Positions 44,895 to 54,516 of a stretch of 64,000 bases of DNA are shown here, piece after piece. The translations under genes were made by a program, and so were the position numbers. The notes below the pieces were generated by a model. The model did no database searches. It worked only from the letters and a program-made list of their open reading frames with translations, and was not told the origin of the DNA. Numbering within the stretch: the stretch's first letter is position 1; the number at the start of each line of letters is the position of its first letter. The stretch covers positions 1,776,001 through 1,840,000 of the forward strand of contig NZ_AP021861.1 in the NCBI RefSeq assembly GCF_009177095.1, in the 5' to 3' direction. This stretch comes from Lacipirellula parvula. GTDB lineage: Bacteria; Planctomycetota; Planctomycetia; Pirellulales; Lacipirellulaceae.

Positions 44895-45629
44895 TCATTT
44901 TTGACCCGCTCGCAACCGCCGGAAAAGCCCCCAAAACATGACGCCGAGCGAAGGCAGCATCAAACCAGCGGCGGGCTCTGGTACGTCTCGAAATTCAAAT
45001 TGCGTGATCAGGCCCAGCGTATCGTCTGAGCGGGGCGCTCCAATGCCGAGCGTGTCGTTGTAGGCTCGCTTGACGGTGTCTAGCGCTACGACGGCGTCAA
45101 GATTGGGTAGCGGGGCCTCGGCTTTTGCTCGCTTGAAATCAACAAGCAGATTTCCGCCGCTGTATAGAAATGGCGTCTGGAACACAAAGCGGAGATCGAA
45201 CGGATTCACCAGCAAATCTCCCTCGAGCGCTGGCACGACGTAGTTGCCGCTAAATACCGTCGTTCGATTCGGCCCGTGGTTCGCGTCTAGATCAAGTCCA
45301 ATGTTCTCGACGGCTACTGGCGTTTCCGAAACGTCGATTGAGAAGTCGGCGTAAACGAATCCGCCTGCGAAGTCGCCGTCAAAACCGTCGTCTTCTGCTA
45401 CGCGAAAGGCGACTGACGTGATGAGTTGTCCTACTGCTTCCTGCAAATCGGCCGCCCCGTAGATTTGCTGATAACGCGTCGAACTCCAACTGAACGGAAT
45501 CGAGTTATTAGACGGCGCTGGCGCATTTTCGTAACCAGCGGGAGCGACCAGAGAATCAGTAGGCGGGAGTGCCGAGGCCGCATTCATGAACGCAATCGCA
45601 GACAATACTCCCAGGCTGGCTCGTAGCAT
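44895..45629 (-). CDS. PEP-CTERM exported protein
   Basis: 244 residues. ATG 45629 has a strong GGAGG upstream, deciding it over TTG 45644. Signal peptide SLGVLSAIAFMNAASA; beta-rich body (FAGGFVYADFSIDVSETPVA, NLLVDFKRAKAEAPLPNLDA); end VPEPAAGLMLPSLGVMFWGL then FRRLR, a PEP-CTERM anchor processed by an exosortase. Function unknown. Confidence 0.82.
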   Translation of the reverse strand: MLRASLGVLSAIAFMNAASALPPTDSLVAPAGYENAPAPSNNSIPFSWSSTRYQQIYGAADLQEAVGQLITSVAFRVAEDDGFDGDFAGGFVYADFSIDVSETPVAVENIGLDLDANHGPNRTTVFSGNYVVPALEGDLLVNPFDLRFVFQTPFLYSGGNLLVDFKRAKAEAPLPNLDAVVALDTVKRAYNDTLGIGAPRSDDTLGLITQFEFRDVPEPAAGLMLPSLGVMFWGLFRRLRAGQK

Positions 45630-45653
45630 TAGACGCCTCCTCAAAAAAGAAAT

Positions 45654-45669
45654 GACGCAAACTTGCGTC
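45654..45669. promoter_or_regulatory. Inverted repeat upstream of PEP-CTERM gene
   Basis: GACGCAA-AC-TTGCGTC, two 7-bp arms with a 2-base spacer, 25 bases upstream of ATG 45629. Its place fits an operator or a leader hairpin; no regulator can be named. Confidence 0.4.
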
Positions 45670-45978
45670 GAACTTGATTTTCAACGTTCCGGCAGGAGTT
45701 TAGCAAAGGTCATATCTAAATGCAAAAAACTCGTTGGAATAAGTCGCCCATCAGCCTTGAGTTTTGACGGGAGATGCGGACGGCTCTCCTGGGGAAAGGG
45801 GAGGCGCGTTTCCCACGTCACTTGTTGCACCCGCGCTCCAGACTCTCGCCTCGCGAGTTGAACGGCAAATTGCCGTTTCGATTGCCGGGCTCTCCGTCTT
45901 GGGTTACTCTTGCCTTCAAGCGAGCAGTCGAATCGCTATTCCGCGTCAACATTTACTCTTTTGTCGGGATCTTTGGCC

Positions 45979-46557
45979 ATGAACGGCGCGCGGCTCATCA
46001 CGTGCCTGTTGTTTGTCGCGCTGACGGCAGCCCCTGCCCGCGCCGCCGTTACGCAGACGACCTACCGCATCAACCCCGGCGGGCAGTACGAGTACAAACC
46101 TTCCCCTTGGATCGGCATTCCCGGCGGCGTGCCCAGCCCGTTCGAACTCGACTTCGGCATCGGCGGCACGTTCATATACGAACTCGACGCAACGGCGAAG
46201 ACGGCGCGGCTGCTCAATCTTGATCTCTCCCTCAATGGAAATGAGGCGATTCAAACGCAATCCCCGACGCCCGGCTTGGTGAATGCGCCCAACATCGAGC
46301 GGTTTCTCAACAGCAGGTTGTTCGTCGAAGATTTCTTAGGCGGCCTGCTGCACCTCAAATCCTCGGACTATTCAAATCTGAAACTTACGGACAGCCTCAA
46401 CGGCAACTTGACGCTCCTCGGCGGGTTCAACAACACGCCCGCCGACGGCGACGGCGTCTTTTTCAACTTCAGCGCCGTCGCGATCCCCGAACCGACTGCC
46501 GCGACGCTCGTCGCCCTCGCGTCGATTGTCGGGCTCTTTTTCAAGCGGCTCGCGTAG
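45979..46557 (+). CDS. PEP-CTERM exported protein
   Basis: 192 residues from ATG 45979. Signal peptide (LITCLLFVALTAAPARA), a beta-rich body (FELDFGIGGTFIYELDATAK, LTDSLNGNLTLLGGFNN) and the anchor IPEPTAATLVALASIVGLFF then KRLA. Divergent from the PEP-CTERM gene to its left. Function unknown. Confidence 0.8.
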   Translation: MNGARLITCLLFVALTAAPARAAVTQTTYRINPGGQYEYKPSPWIGIPGGVPSPFELDFGIGGTFIYELDATAKTARLLNLDLSLNGNEAIQTQSPTPGLVNAPNIERFLNSRLFVEDFLGGLLHLKSSDYSNLKLTDSLNGNLTLLGGFNNTPADGDGVFFNFSAVAIPEPTAATLVALASIVGLFFKRLA

Positions 46558-46877
46558 CACTGCCGCAATCCGTTCAAGTGGCAGAAAGTAGCGGATAGAC
46601 GCCGCCCGCATACTTCAGTAGATATGAAGTACGAGCACAACGATTCCGCGCAAGCGCCGGGCTGCGCGCGTCGAGCGAGCAACGGCGTGCGTAACTCCAA
46701 CGGGCGCCATGTCGCTTCCACCGCTTAGTGTCGCCTTTCACGGCCAATGTCGCATTAAAATTCGACCTAAGCCACTTCCAGAACACGATTTATGTAGTGT
46801 CGCCTAAAATGCGTTTTTCGCTTCTTCCCGACGCGACACGACATGCGATCCACCTGAACCCTGAACCCTGAACCCCC
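46558..46877. other. Intergenic, no gene seen
   Basis: 320 bases. Just before the next start the hexamer-like CCTGAAC recurs (46856-46876), a short tandem motif also seen as CTGAACCC at about 62398-62427. Confidence 0.45.
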
Positions 46878-47408
46878 ATGTTCACCCCCGCCTCCATCAT
46901 CTACGCCTGGGACAACCAACTCGGCTACGCCCTCGCCCTGCTCGACGACCTCACCGACGAGCAATTCATCCTCCGGCCGCAGGGGCGGATGAATCATCCG
47001 GCGTGGATTGTCGGGCACATCGCCGCGTATCACCCGGTGATCATTCAGTTGCTGAGGGGGGAACCGGTCGTCGATCCGAAGGACGATCCGCTGTTTGGTT
47101 TCGCCGGCCACGGGCCGCTCGATGAACTCGCGCCCTACGGCAGCAAACGGGCGATGGTCGATCGCTTCGCCGCGGGGCACGAGCAGGTTGCTCAAGCCCT
47201 CCTCGCAGCGAAACCGGAAGATTTCCATCGGCCGCCGACGCTGGAGCGGTGGGCCAAACAATACCCAACAGTCGAATTCATGCTCCCCGACCTGCTGCTT
47301 CATCACGAGTCGCTCCACATCGGCCAGATCAGCATCTGGCGCCGGGCGGCCGGGCTGCCTGCGGTGAAGCTGCCAGCGCGTTCGATTCGTCCAGGCCTCA
47401 TCAAATAG
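46878..47408 (+). CDS. DinB-like (DinB_2) putative metal-binding protein
   Basis: 176 residues. The DinB/YfiT four-helix-bundle pattern is visible, with the three usual histidines in NHPAWIVGHIAAYH and LLHHESLHIGQISIWRR. Members bind a divalent metal and include bacillithiol or mycothiol transferases; the substrate cannot be told here. Stand-alone gene. Confidence 0.85.
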   Translation: MFTPASIIYAWDNQLGYALALLDDLTDEQFILRPQGRMNHPAWIVGHIAAYHPVIIQLLRGEPVVDPKDDPLFGFAGHGPLDELAPYGSKRAMVDRFAAGHEQVAQALLAAKPEDFHRPPTLERWAKQYPTVEFMLPDLLLHHESLHIGQISIWRRAAGLPAVKLPARSIRPGLIK

Positions 47409-47633
47409 TCGAAAGGCCGCATAAAACCACCTCTTTTGCTACCTGCCGCAATCAATTCTGCGCAATCCCCCCTGTTGAAGGCCGCACCGCCTGCTGCAAA
47501 CCAAACAGCTCAATTACACTCGCCTACCAGCGTCGCCTGACGAACACGTTTTCCTTATTGGTTGGTGAGCACCGTATCCATGTCTTCCATTGCCTCCACG
47601 CGGCATGATCGCCCAGCAACCCGTAAGCCGTTG

Positions 47634-48752
47634 ATGTCTCACACGCCCGCCGCCGTTGGCATGCACCTCTCCGCCGTCGATACGCCGGCGCTGCTCGTTG
47701 ATCTCGATGCGTTTGAAGCGAACCTGCGGCAAATGCAGCAAGCGATCGCCGGCTTCGGCGCCCAGCTTCGCGCTCATGCGAAGACTCACAAGTGCCCGAC
47801 GATTGCCCTCGCCCAGATAGCTCACGGCGCCGTCGGCGTCTGCTGCCAGAAGGTGAGCGAGGCCGAAGCCCTCGTTGACGGCGGCGTCGAGGACGTGCTC
47901 ATTTCGAACGAAGTCGTCGGCCCGACGAAGGTCGCCCGCGTTGCCGCACTGGCGCAGCGTTCAAAGCTTTCGATCTGCGTCGACGATGAGCAGCAAATCA
48001 CCGCGCTGGCCGACGCGATGAGCGCCGCCGGCAACGGCACGCTCGACGTGCTCGTGGAAATCGACGTCGGCGCCAAGCGTTGCGGCGTGCAGCCAGGGGC
48101 TGAGGCGGTCCGCTTGGCCGAACTGATCAGCGTCCAGCCGCAACTCCGCTTCGCGGGGCTGCAGGCGTACCATGGTTCGGCGCAGCATGTTCGCTCGCTC
48201 GACGAGCGTCGCGCCGTCATCGCGAAGGCCGCGGAACTCGCGGCGTTCACACGCGACTGCCTGCAGGCGGCCGGGATCGAGTGCCCAAAAATCACCGGCG
48301 CCGGAACGGGCACGTTCCTCTTCGAAGCGGGCAGCTCCGTCTACAACGAACTGCAGGCCGGCTCCTACGTCTTTATGGACGCCGACTATGGCGCCAACGA
48401 GTGGAGCGACAGCTCGTTCCCGCGGTTTAAGAACAGCCTGTTCGTGTGGACCACCGTGATGAGCCGCGTGCCCGGCGTGCGGGCGGTGGTCGACGCAGGC
48501 CTCAAGTCATCGAGCGTCGACTCAGGCTTGCCGCTCCTCGCCGAGCAGACGAGCGCCGTCTACTCGAACATCTCCGACGAGCACGGCGTCATCCAGCTGA
48601 ACGGCGCTCGCGACTACGAGCTGGGCGAGAAGCTGAAGTTGATCCCCGGCCACTGCGACCCGACGGTGAACATGCACGATCAACTGATCTGCTACCGCGG
48701 CGATCGCGTCGAAGCGATTTGGCCCGTCACCGCCCGCGGCTGTGCGTGGTAG
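47634..48752 (+). CDS. PLP-dependent D-threonine aldolase / D-serine dehydratase family
   Basis: 372 residues from ATG 47634; ATG 47580 is possible. An alanine-racemase-type barrel opens with VDTPALLVDLDAFEANL, and the PLP lysine lies in RAHAKTHKCP. The C-terminal metal motif is IPGHCDPTVNMHD, in which His-x-Asp fits the D-threonine aldolase site better than the His-x-Cys of D-serine dehydratase. It would cleave D-threonine or related beta-hydroxy D-amino acids to glycine and an aldehyde, using PLP and a divalent metal. Confidence 0.85.
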   Translation: MSHTPAAVGMHLSAVDTPALLVDLDAFEANLRQMQQAIAGFGAQLRAHAKTHKCPTIALAQIAHGAVGVCCQKVSEAEALVDGGVEDVLISNEVVGPTKVARVAALAQRSKLSICVDDEQQITALADAMSAAGNGTLDVLVEIDVGAKRCGVQPGAEAVRLAELISVQPQLRFAGLQAYHGSAQHVRSLDERRAVIAKAAELAAFTRDCLQAAGIECPKITGAGTGTFLFEAGSSVYNELQAGSYVFMDADYGANEWSDSSFPRFKNSLFVWTTVMSRVPGVRAVVDAGLKSSSVDSGLPLLAEQTSAVYSNISDEHGVIQLNGARDYELGEKLKLIPGHCDPTVNMHDQLICYRGDRVEAIWPVTARGCAW

Positions 48753-48776
48753 GCGCTCTTCGCAATAAGGCGTTTC

Positions 48777-48801
48777 GCCCCCGGTTCTTCAAACCGGGGG
48801 C
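48777..48801. repeat. Solitary REP palindrome
   Basis: GCCCCCGGTT-N5-AACCGGGGGC, identical to the REPs at 43223 and 44021. It sits between two convergent genes, where it could also halt transcription. Confidence 0.88.
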
Positions 48802-48849
48802 CAAGCGCCCCGATTGATAGTTGACTCTATCATCGACTATCGTAGCCGA

Positions 48850-49335
48850 TTAAGTCCGCTTCCGCCCGCGTCCGCGTTGTGCCGCCGTGTCGCTCGCCGG
48901 CTCCAACTCGCCCGTCCCGCCGCCCCCCGGACGACCGCCAGCCGTCCCCGTGCGCACCGGCACGCGAGCCGTCTTCCGCTTGCCGACCGAGGCGTTCTTC
49001 GTGACGACCTTCTTCTCAACGGCCGGCACCGCGACGTCGGGGACGCCCTTGCCGACGGTCGGCCGCTTGGCGGCCTTCTTGCTCGGCGGATTGGTCGCCT
49101 TCGCACTCGGCTTCTTCACGGCCTTTTTCGGCGCGGGGGCCGGAGCCGCCTTGGCCGCAGTCGGCTTGGCCGTTTTCGCCTTTTTCTTGGCGCCCTTCTT
49201 CACCGGAGCGATCTTCGCCGGGACGTCGACCGATCCCTTATGCGGCGCCCCCTTTTTCGGGACCGACTTTACCGCTTTCTTGGCGGCCGCCTTCTTCGGC
49301 GCCGCTGGCTTCTTTGCAGCCTTCTTCTTCGCCAT
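48850..49335 (-). CDS. Histone H1-like Lys/Ala/Pro-rich DNA-binding protein
   Basis: 161 residues from ATG 49335, with GAGGTGGG upstream. Almost entirely Lys, Ala, Pro and Gly (MAKKKAAKKPAAPKKAAAKK), ending in a Gly/Arg-rich tail (GRPGGGG, RGRGRKRT). Disordered and highly basic, like the H1-like proteins of several bacteria. It probably binds and compacts the nucleoid DNA. Low complexity limits any finer call. Confidence 0.75.
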   Translation of the reverse strand: MAKKKAAKKPAAPKKAAAKKAVKSVPKKGAPHKGSVDVPAKIAPVKKGAKKKAKTAKPTAAKAAPAPAPKKAVKKPSAKATNPPSKKAAKRPTVGKGVPDVAVPAVEKKVVTKNASVGKRKTARVPVRTGTAGGRPGGGGTGELEPASDTAAQRGRGRKRT

Positions 49336-49486
49336 CGCCCACCTCACTCCATCGAGTTACTCGAATCCTCCCCAGCGCAACGCCGCGCCGCGATCTCGAT
49401 GAGTGTAGTCGACTCGTGACTCCCTGCAAAGAATTTGACGGCCGCTTATCGAAGGCAACAAGGCAATGGCATCCTCCAGCTGCGGA

Positions 49487-50539
49487 TCACCAAGTGAACT
49501 CGCCGCCCACCAGCGCGCCGTTGTAAAACAGGCTGCCATCCGTGCCGATCACGTTTTTGTCGATTTCCTTCTTAGCAAGCAACGCCGTATTGCTCGCCAG
49601 CGCGACGCCGTCGAGCCACAGCAGTTGATAGCCGCCGCGTAGCGCGAAGTGCGGCGTCACCTGGTACGTTGCAACAAAGCTCAGATCGCCGACGAAGGCG
49701 ACGTGGCTGGAACTTGCGCCGCCATCGCTCAGCACATCGCCGTCATTGTCGATTTCATAGATATTGCTATCGGCGCTGTTACCGTACACGCCGGCTTTGA
49801 CGATGCCGTTCACCGTCAGCCGCCCGCCTCGATTCCACAAGGCCACGTCGGCCCCAGTCTGGGCGCCGTACAAATGGTTCTGCATGTTGTAGTTGACGTC
49901 GATGATCGATGGACTGGGAAAGCCCACCGTGTAGGTGAGGTGATCGTTCAGCTCGATCCAGCGGAAACCGGCCAGCCACGTCACCCGCTGCGAGAAGGGG
50001 TGGAGCCAGTTCAACTCCGTGCTGTGGAGCGTCGACTCGTAGTTGGCGGTGAGGGAGTTCGATGTATTGAATCCGTATGGCAAAATGTTGAAATTGCCCG
50101 GATCGCCGTAGTCGCGATTCGCCTCGGCGTCCAAGATGCCGAAGTAGCGAAGTTCCCAGGCGTTGCCGCTGGCCGTTTGCCGCACGATTGACACGTCGGG
50201 GCCGCCGGTCCAATCGAACGCGAAGTCGGCGGTGTTGGAAATCGGGTTGTTGCCCGGATCGCTCACTGCCAGCACGCCGGCGTTCGGCCGTTCGCGTTTC
50301 ATGATCACGGCGCCCGCCCGCACGGTCCACAAGCTGGGGCAGCCGCACCCGAGGTCGAGCGAGACGTCCTCGCCGCAACCGACGCCGTTGCAACATTCGT
50401 CGCTCGCGATTGAATCGCAAGCCGAGGTCAACTCGATGCCGTCGGCGATCGAATCGCCCGCGCGGCGTTCGACGGCCAGCGTCGTTCCGGCCGTCAAACC
50501 AAAGTAGCCAACAGCCATGGCGCGCAACAGCTTCGACAT
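49487..50539 (-). CDS. BBP7-type outer membrane beta-barrel protein
   Basis: 350 residues. ATG 50539 follows AAGGCGGAA. Signal peptide, a Cys-rich linker (CCNGVGCGEDVSLDLGCGC), then alternating amphipathic strands with VRAGAVIMKRERP, STELNWLHPFSQRVTWLAGF and HFALRGGYQLLWLDGVALAS, ending GALVGGEFTW with a terminal aromatic residue. These are features of the planctomycete BBP7 barrel family. Paralogous to the gene at 50953. A porin or surface role is inferred. Confidence 0.85.
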   Translation of the reverse strand: MSKLLRAMAVGYFGLTAGTTLAVERRAGDSIADGIELTSACDSIASDECCNGVGCGEDVSLDLGCGCPSLWTVRAGAVIMKRERPNAGVLAVSDPGNNPISNTADFAFDWTGGPDVSIVRQTASGNAWELRYFGILDAEANRDYGDPGNFNILPYGFNTSNSLTANYESTLHSTELNWLHPFSQRVTWLAGFRWIELNDHLTYTVGFPSPSIIDVNYNMQNHLYGAQTGADVALWNRGGRLTVNGIVKAGVYGNSADSNIYEIDNDGDVLSDGGASSSHVAFVGDLSFVATYQVTPHFALRGGYQLLWLDGVALASNTALLAKKEIDKNVIGTDGSLFYNGALVGGEFTW

Positions 50540-50810
50540 CGATTCCGCCTTTCGAGCCGAGAAGCCAACGCCTGGAATGGAAGCGGCGTCGGCGATCGTG
50601 GTGGGAACACTTGTGGCCACTGCCGTCGCATTCGCGCGATCGTACAGGGGACATGCGAGCAGCGGCGTCACAACCGTCGCCAGTGGCATGTCAGTCACTA
50701 GTGTCGACGCCCGCAACCGCTGCACTTAACCACCGCCGAAGGCGTGCGCGATTTCACTCAGGTTTCGCAGTGAAATCAACGAGAGACGCACACTTTCACC
50801 CCAAGCAACG

Positions 50811-50846
50811 AAAAAGGGCCCTCGGCAACGAATTGCCGAAGGCCCT
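50811..50846 (-). terminator. Terminator between the two BBP7 genes
   Basis: Stem GGGCCCTCGGCAA with TTGCCGAAGGCCC (one mismatch), flanked on the left by AAAAA, which reads as T5 on the minus strand. It ends the transcript of the gene at 50953-52047. Confidence 0.75.
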
Positions 50847-50952
50847 CGATGTCTCCGTACGAACGGTCGACTAACTCACCTATTTCCAAACGTCTCGCCC
50901 CCGAAGACGTAGTCGGGGACGAGACGGGCTCACCGTTCGCAACTGTTCAAGA

Positions 50953-52047
50953 TCACCAAGTGAACTCGCCGCCGACCAAGGCGCCGTGATAGAACACGTC
51001 GCCCTTGGTGTCGATGACGTTCTGGTTCACGGAGTTGAGCGTCAGCTGAGCCTGTTCGGCCGCCAACGCGACGCCGCTGACCCACAGCAGCTGATAGCCG
51101 CCGCGGAGAGCGAAGTGCGGCGTCACTTGGTAGGCGGTCGTTAGGCCGATTTCGCCCACGAAAGCCACCGGATTGCTGTTAGCGCCGCCGTCGATCAGCG
51201 GGTTGCCCAACACGTCGAAGGTGAAGTCGTTATCGGCGTCGTTGCCGTAGACGCCGGCCTTGAACAAACCGTTAATCGACAGCGGAGCGTTGAGCCGCCA
51301 TAGCGCGAGGTCGGCGCCGACCTGACCGCCGTAGAGGTGGTTGTCGGTGTTCCAGTTCACGCCCGTCAAGTTCGGGACGATGAAGTCGACGTCGTAGGCG
51401 AGCTCTTCGTGCAGCTCAATGATCCGGAAGCCCGTCAACCAGGTGACGCGATCCGAACGTTGGTGGCGCCAGTTGATTTCCGTGCTGTTCAGCTTCGATT
51501 GATAGTTCGCGTTGACGTCGAGCGTCAGCGGAATGTTGATCGGGCCGATTTGGATATCGCCCATCGCACCGTACTGGTGGAGCGAGTTCCACTCGAGTCC
51601 GCCGAGGAAGCGGGCTTCGATGCTGTTCGGGCCGTTGCCGAGGCGACGTTCGATCGAGACGTCCGGACCGCCGGCGTACCCCATGTCGAAGTCGTTGCCG
51701 GTCGAGATGTCGATCAGCCCGCCGAGCGGACGAACGAGCGAAACGCCGTCTGGCCGGTTGCGATTGAGAATCGCGGCGCCAGCGCGGACTTTCCACGTCG
51801 GCGCACAGAGCGAGCCGCACAAGTCGCCGCAGCCGTTGTCGCAGCCGTCGGTGCACTCGGCGCTGTAGGCCGTTTCTGAAACGGAGCGATCATAGATGAT
51901 CATGGACGATTGCGATGCTTCCGCCGACGATACCGAGTCGATCGACTCGGGGCTGTGCAGCGCCGTCTCCATCGGCGTGATCGCCGAGGCAACGCTCGTC
52001 GCCATCGCTAGCGACGATACGCCAATGATTTGTAATCCCGCCTTCAT
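50953..52047 (-). CDS. BBP7-type outer membrane beta-barrel protein, paralogue
   Basis: 364 residues. ATG 52047 is preceded by GGAGG. Same design as its neighbour: Cys-rich N-terminal part (CTDGCDNGCGDLCGSLC), VRAGAAILNRNRP, STEINWRHQRSDRVTWLTGF, HFALRGGYQLLWVSGVALAA, and the ending GALVGGEFTW identical to that of the neighbour. A tandem duplication followed by divergence of the surface-loop regions is inferred. Confidence 0.85.
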   Translation of the reverse strand: MKAGLQIIGVSSLAMATSVASAITPMETALHSPESIDSVSSAEASQSSMIIYDRSVSETAYSAECTDGCDNGCGDLCGSLCAPTWKVRAGAAILNRNRPDGVSLVRPLGGLIDISTGNDFDMGYAGGPDVSIERRLGNGPNSIEARFLGGLEWNSLHQYGAMGDIQIGPINIPLTLDVNANYQSKLNSTEINWRHQRSDRVTWLTGFRIIELHEELAYDVDFIVPNLTGVNWNTDNHLYGGQVGADLALWRLNAPLSINGLFKAGVYGNDADNDFTFDVLGNPLIDGGANSNPVAFVGEIGLTTAYQVTPHFALRGGYQLLWVSGVALAAEQAQLTLNSVNQNVIDTKGDVFYHGALVGGEFTW

Positions 52048-52376
52048 CTGCCCGACCTCCGTGTGAGCAAGCAATCGCATCTGCGACACCGGCGTCCTGC
52101 CAGCTGAATCGAGCGCGACTGTCGCATTCATCGACGGCGGCTGGGCGCTATCCGCGGGATTCTCCGATCGCTGGGCACGACTGGCGCCATCGGCAGGCTT
52201 CAGCCGATCGGCGGGCTTTGCCGAGGCGGTAAAGTCGATCAGCAGCTGAGAGCGAACACCCCCGACTTGGGCGGCGACAGGTGGCAATCGGGGCGGAGAT
52301 TGGTAAAGTTTGTCGATTGAGTTGCGATGACGGCCCGCGCGGGGTCGTTCCCCACGGCCCTGATTGCGAGCTTTCG

Positions 52377-52922
52377 ATGAACCCCGCCCAAGCTTTGCTC
52401 CTGATCGATTTGCAAAACGACTACTACCCGGGCGGGGCGTACGAACTCGATCGCATCGGCGAGGCGAGCGCGAAGGCGGCGGAATTGCTCGATCGCTTTC
52501 GCAGTTCTGGTCAACCGTTAATCCACATCCGGCACGAGTTTGCGTCGCCCGACGCCCCGTTCTTTCGCCCGGGCAGCGATGGGGCTGCCATCCACGAGAG
52601 CGTCCAGCCGCTGCCGGGCGAAACGGTCATCACGAAGCAGTACGTGAATTCGTTCCGCGAGACGGACCTCGATGCACAGTTGCGAGCGCTCGGCGTGAAG
52701 CAGCTCGTCATCGCCGGGGCCATGAGCCACATGTGCATTCAAGGGGGAACGCGAGCAGCGGCTGATCTCGGCTACCAAGTGGAGGTGATCCACGACGCCT
52801 GTGCCACGCGCGAGCAAGAATTCGACGGCCGTCGCGTAACGGCCGCCGATGTTCATGCGGCGTCGATGAGCGCGCTAGGGTTCGCTTATGCGAAGGTGCT
52901 GGCGCTGAAGGATTGGAAGTAG
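52377..52922 (+). CDS. Isochorismatase-like cysteine hydrolase
   Basis: 181 residues from ATG 52377. Catalytic triad residues can be placed: Asp in ALLLIDLQNDY, Lys in VITKQYVNSF, Cys in AGAMSHMCIQGG. The family hydrolyses amides and vinyl ethers (nicotinamidase, isochorismatase and others). The substrate is not set by the visible motifs. Monocistronic, followed by a palindromic repeat. Confidence 0.9.
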   Translation: MNPAQALLLIDLQNDYYPGGAYELDRIGEASAKAAELLDRFRSSGQPLIHIRHEFASPDAPFFRPGSDGAAIHESVQPLPGETVITKQYVNSFRETDLDAQLRALGVKQLVIAGAMSHMCIQGGTRAAADLGYQVEVIHDACATREQEFDGRRVTAADVHAASMSALGFAYAKVLALKDWK

Positions 52923-52937
52923 CCAAAGATGTTCTGG

Positions 52938-53031
52938 CTCCCTCCCCCTTGAGGGGAGGGCGGGGGAGGGGGGGAACCCTAGTACCCGCTGCAGTCACCC
53001 CTCCCTAACCCTCCCCCTCAAGGGGAGGGAA
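52938..53031. repeat. CCCTCCCC-rich inverted repeat
   Basis: The left part CCCTCCCCCTTGAGGGGAGG (from 52941) and the right part ending CCCCCTCAAGGGGAGGG (about 53012-53029) are close reverse complements, each itself a hairpin. It lies between convergent genes and may act as a two-way terminator. Confidence 0.75.
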
Positions 53032-53055
53032 CCTCATCGTTCAAACACGAAGGCG

Positions 53056-53919
53056 CTACCGGTCGGATAAGCTTCGGGGGCGGAGTCTGAAAGCGGCAAT
53101 GAGGGCGACGCCAAGCAAGCTCAACGTCGCCGGCTCGGGCACGGCGGCCATCGAACTCTGCGATGCACCATTCGCCGTTGCCAGCGCCGCCGTGACGAGT
53201 GCATCGAGACTCTCCGCCGTGGGCACGACTTCGCCTGCTTGCCGCTGCCATGCCAAAAAGTCGGCGCCATCCGTGACGCCGTCACCGTTCGCATCGCCAT
53301 GAGCGAGCGGATCACCGGCTGAGGCCTTCAACCCAAAGCGGCTCGCCCACGTGGCAAGGTCGGCGTTGTCGACACTTGAGTTGCCGTCGAAGTCGGCGAA
53401 GGGCGTCCGGCGCGCGACCGCTTTCAACTCGTATTCGAAGAAATCGGCGCTGTTCGGCGGAGCCGTGGTCGTCGCCTTCAAGTGAAGCCACGGCCCGATC
53501 TGCGCGGCGTACAATTCAACGCTTGAGCCGTCACCGGTCGTTCCGTCAAATCGATAGATATCGATCGGCGCCCTCACTGGAACTTTGCGGCCGACCAATC
53601 CTTCGAGGTTAAGCGTCTGATTCAGCGGCAACACGTAGGCGAGAATCGGATGGCTCGCCCACGCATTGACGTCCGAGAACTTCGCGACGTACTCGGTCGG
53701 CCAGACGTCGGTCGGTCCGATCTCGACTTCGAAATCAAACGTCCCCATCACGCGATGATCGACGTCGAAGCCGCCGAACCCGCCATGTTGGTTCAACACG
53801 CTCAGCTTCGGCAGGAAGCGGTAGTGCTCCGTCGAAACTGTCTGAGCCGTCGCTGGTCCAGCCAACACGACCGCCAGCATTCCGCCGCACGCCAACAGCC
53901 ATCCAAGCAAGCGCGTCAT
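53056..53919 (-). CDS. PEP-CTERM exported protein with dockerin-like domain
   Basis: 287 residues. ATG 53919 has GGAGG upstream. Signal peptide LLGWLLACGGMLAVVLAG; beta-rich body (GTFDFEVEIGPTDVWPTEY); dockerin-like pair of calcium loops at about 183-235 (DFDGNSSVDNADLATWASRF, GDANGDGVTDGADFLAWQRQ); PEP-CTERM anchor VPEPATLSLLGVALIAAF. Function unknown. Confidence 0.83.
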   Translation of the reverse strand: MTRLLGWLLACGGMLAVVLAGPATAQTVSTEHYRFLPKLSVLNQHGGFGGFDVDHRVMGTFDFEVEIGPTDVWPTEYVAKFSDVNAWASHPILAYVLPLNQTLNLEGLVGRKVPVRAPIDIYRFDGTTGDGSSVELYAAQIGPWLHLKATTTAPPNSADFFEYELKAVARRTPFADFDGNSSVDNADLATWASRFGLKASAGDPLAHGDANGDGVTDGADFLAWQRQAGEVVPTAESLDALVTAALATANGASQSSMAAVPEPATLSLLGVALIAAFRLRPRSLSDR

Positions 53920-54092
53920 GGGACGCCTCCTTCCAGAAAAGCCCCTCACGCCCGGGAGTATATCGGTGACTCCCGAGCGTTCGCAAAGGCTCTTCGTAAA
54001 GTTTGCGTGTTTCACGAAGCGAGCGACGGATCGCGCAAATCTTGCTCCGCTGGCGTGACGCGAACGCTTCCGCTCGGCCTGATTGGGCGATC

Positions 54093-54183
54093 TGTGGGAG
54101 GCGTCTCCGACGCCGATTTCGCTGACCACTCCAGGGCGGCGTGAATTCGCCGCGCGTCTTCGGGGTCGGAGACCCCTCCCACA
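54093..54183. repeat. Inverted-repeat element, copy 2 (opposite orientation)
   Basis: Arms 54093-54114 and 54162-54183. The left arm is identical to copy 1; in the right arm GGCGTC/GACGCC has become GGGGTC/GACCCC, a compensated pair that keeps its small hairpin. The centre matches copy 1 in reverse complement. Confidence 0.8.
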
Positions 54184-54198
54184 GAATGGCAGCTGCCG

Positions 54199-54516
54199 TT
54201 AGCGGATGATCACTTCGCCGCGACGCGTGATGACGACCTCGACTTGGTGACCGGTTGAACGCCAAGTGTAGGTCGCGACGCGGCGGCCGAACGCGCCGTT
54301 CCGCCAGCTCACGCATGGGCTCTCGTCGCAACCGCCCGGCACGCAAACCGTCACGGGGAAGGCGGGGCAGGGATCGCACGGATCGTCGACGCGGAGCGTG
54401 ACCGTTACGGGCGGCAAACAGCAACCGGTGCTCGCGGAAGCTTGCGGGGCGGCGACGATCGAACCGCCGACCAGCAAGGCGGCGAGGGCGACGGCAGTGT
54501 GAATGGTTCGTGACAT
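54199..54516 (-). CDS. Small exported Cys-rich protein
   Basis: 105 residues. ATG 54516 follows GGGAGAGA. Signal peptide (TAVALAALLVGGSIVAAPQA), then six cysteines in CCLPP, DPCDPCPAFPVTVCVPGGCD and SPC, and a basic beta-rich end (QVEVVITRRGEVIIR). Disulfide-stabilised periplasmic or surface protein; no family recognised. Confidence 0.75.
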   Translation of the reverse strand: MSRTIHTAVALAALLVGGSIVAAPQASASTGCCLPPVTVTLRVDDPCDPCPAFPVTVCVPGGCDESPCVSWRNGAFGRRVATYTWRSTGHQVEVVITRRGEVIIR

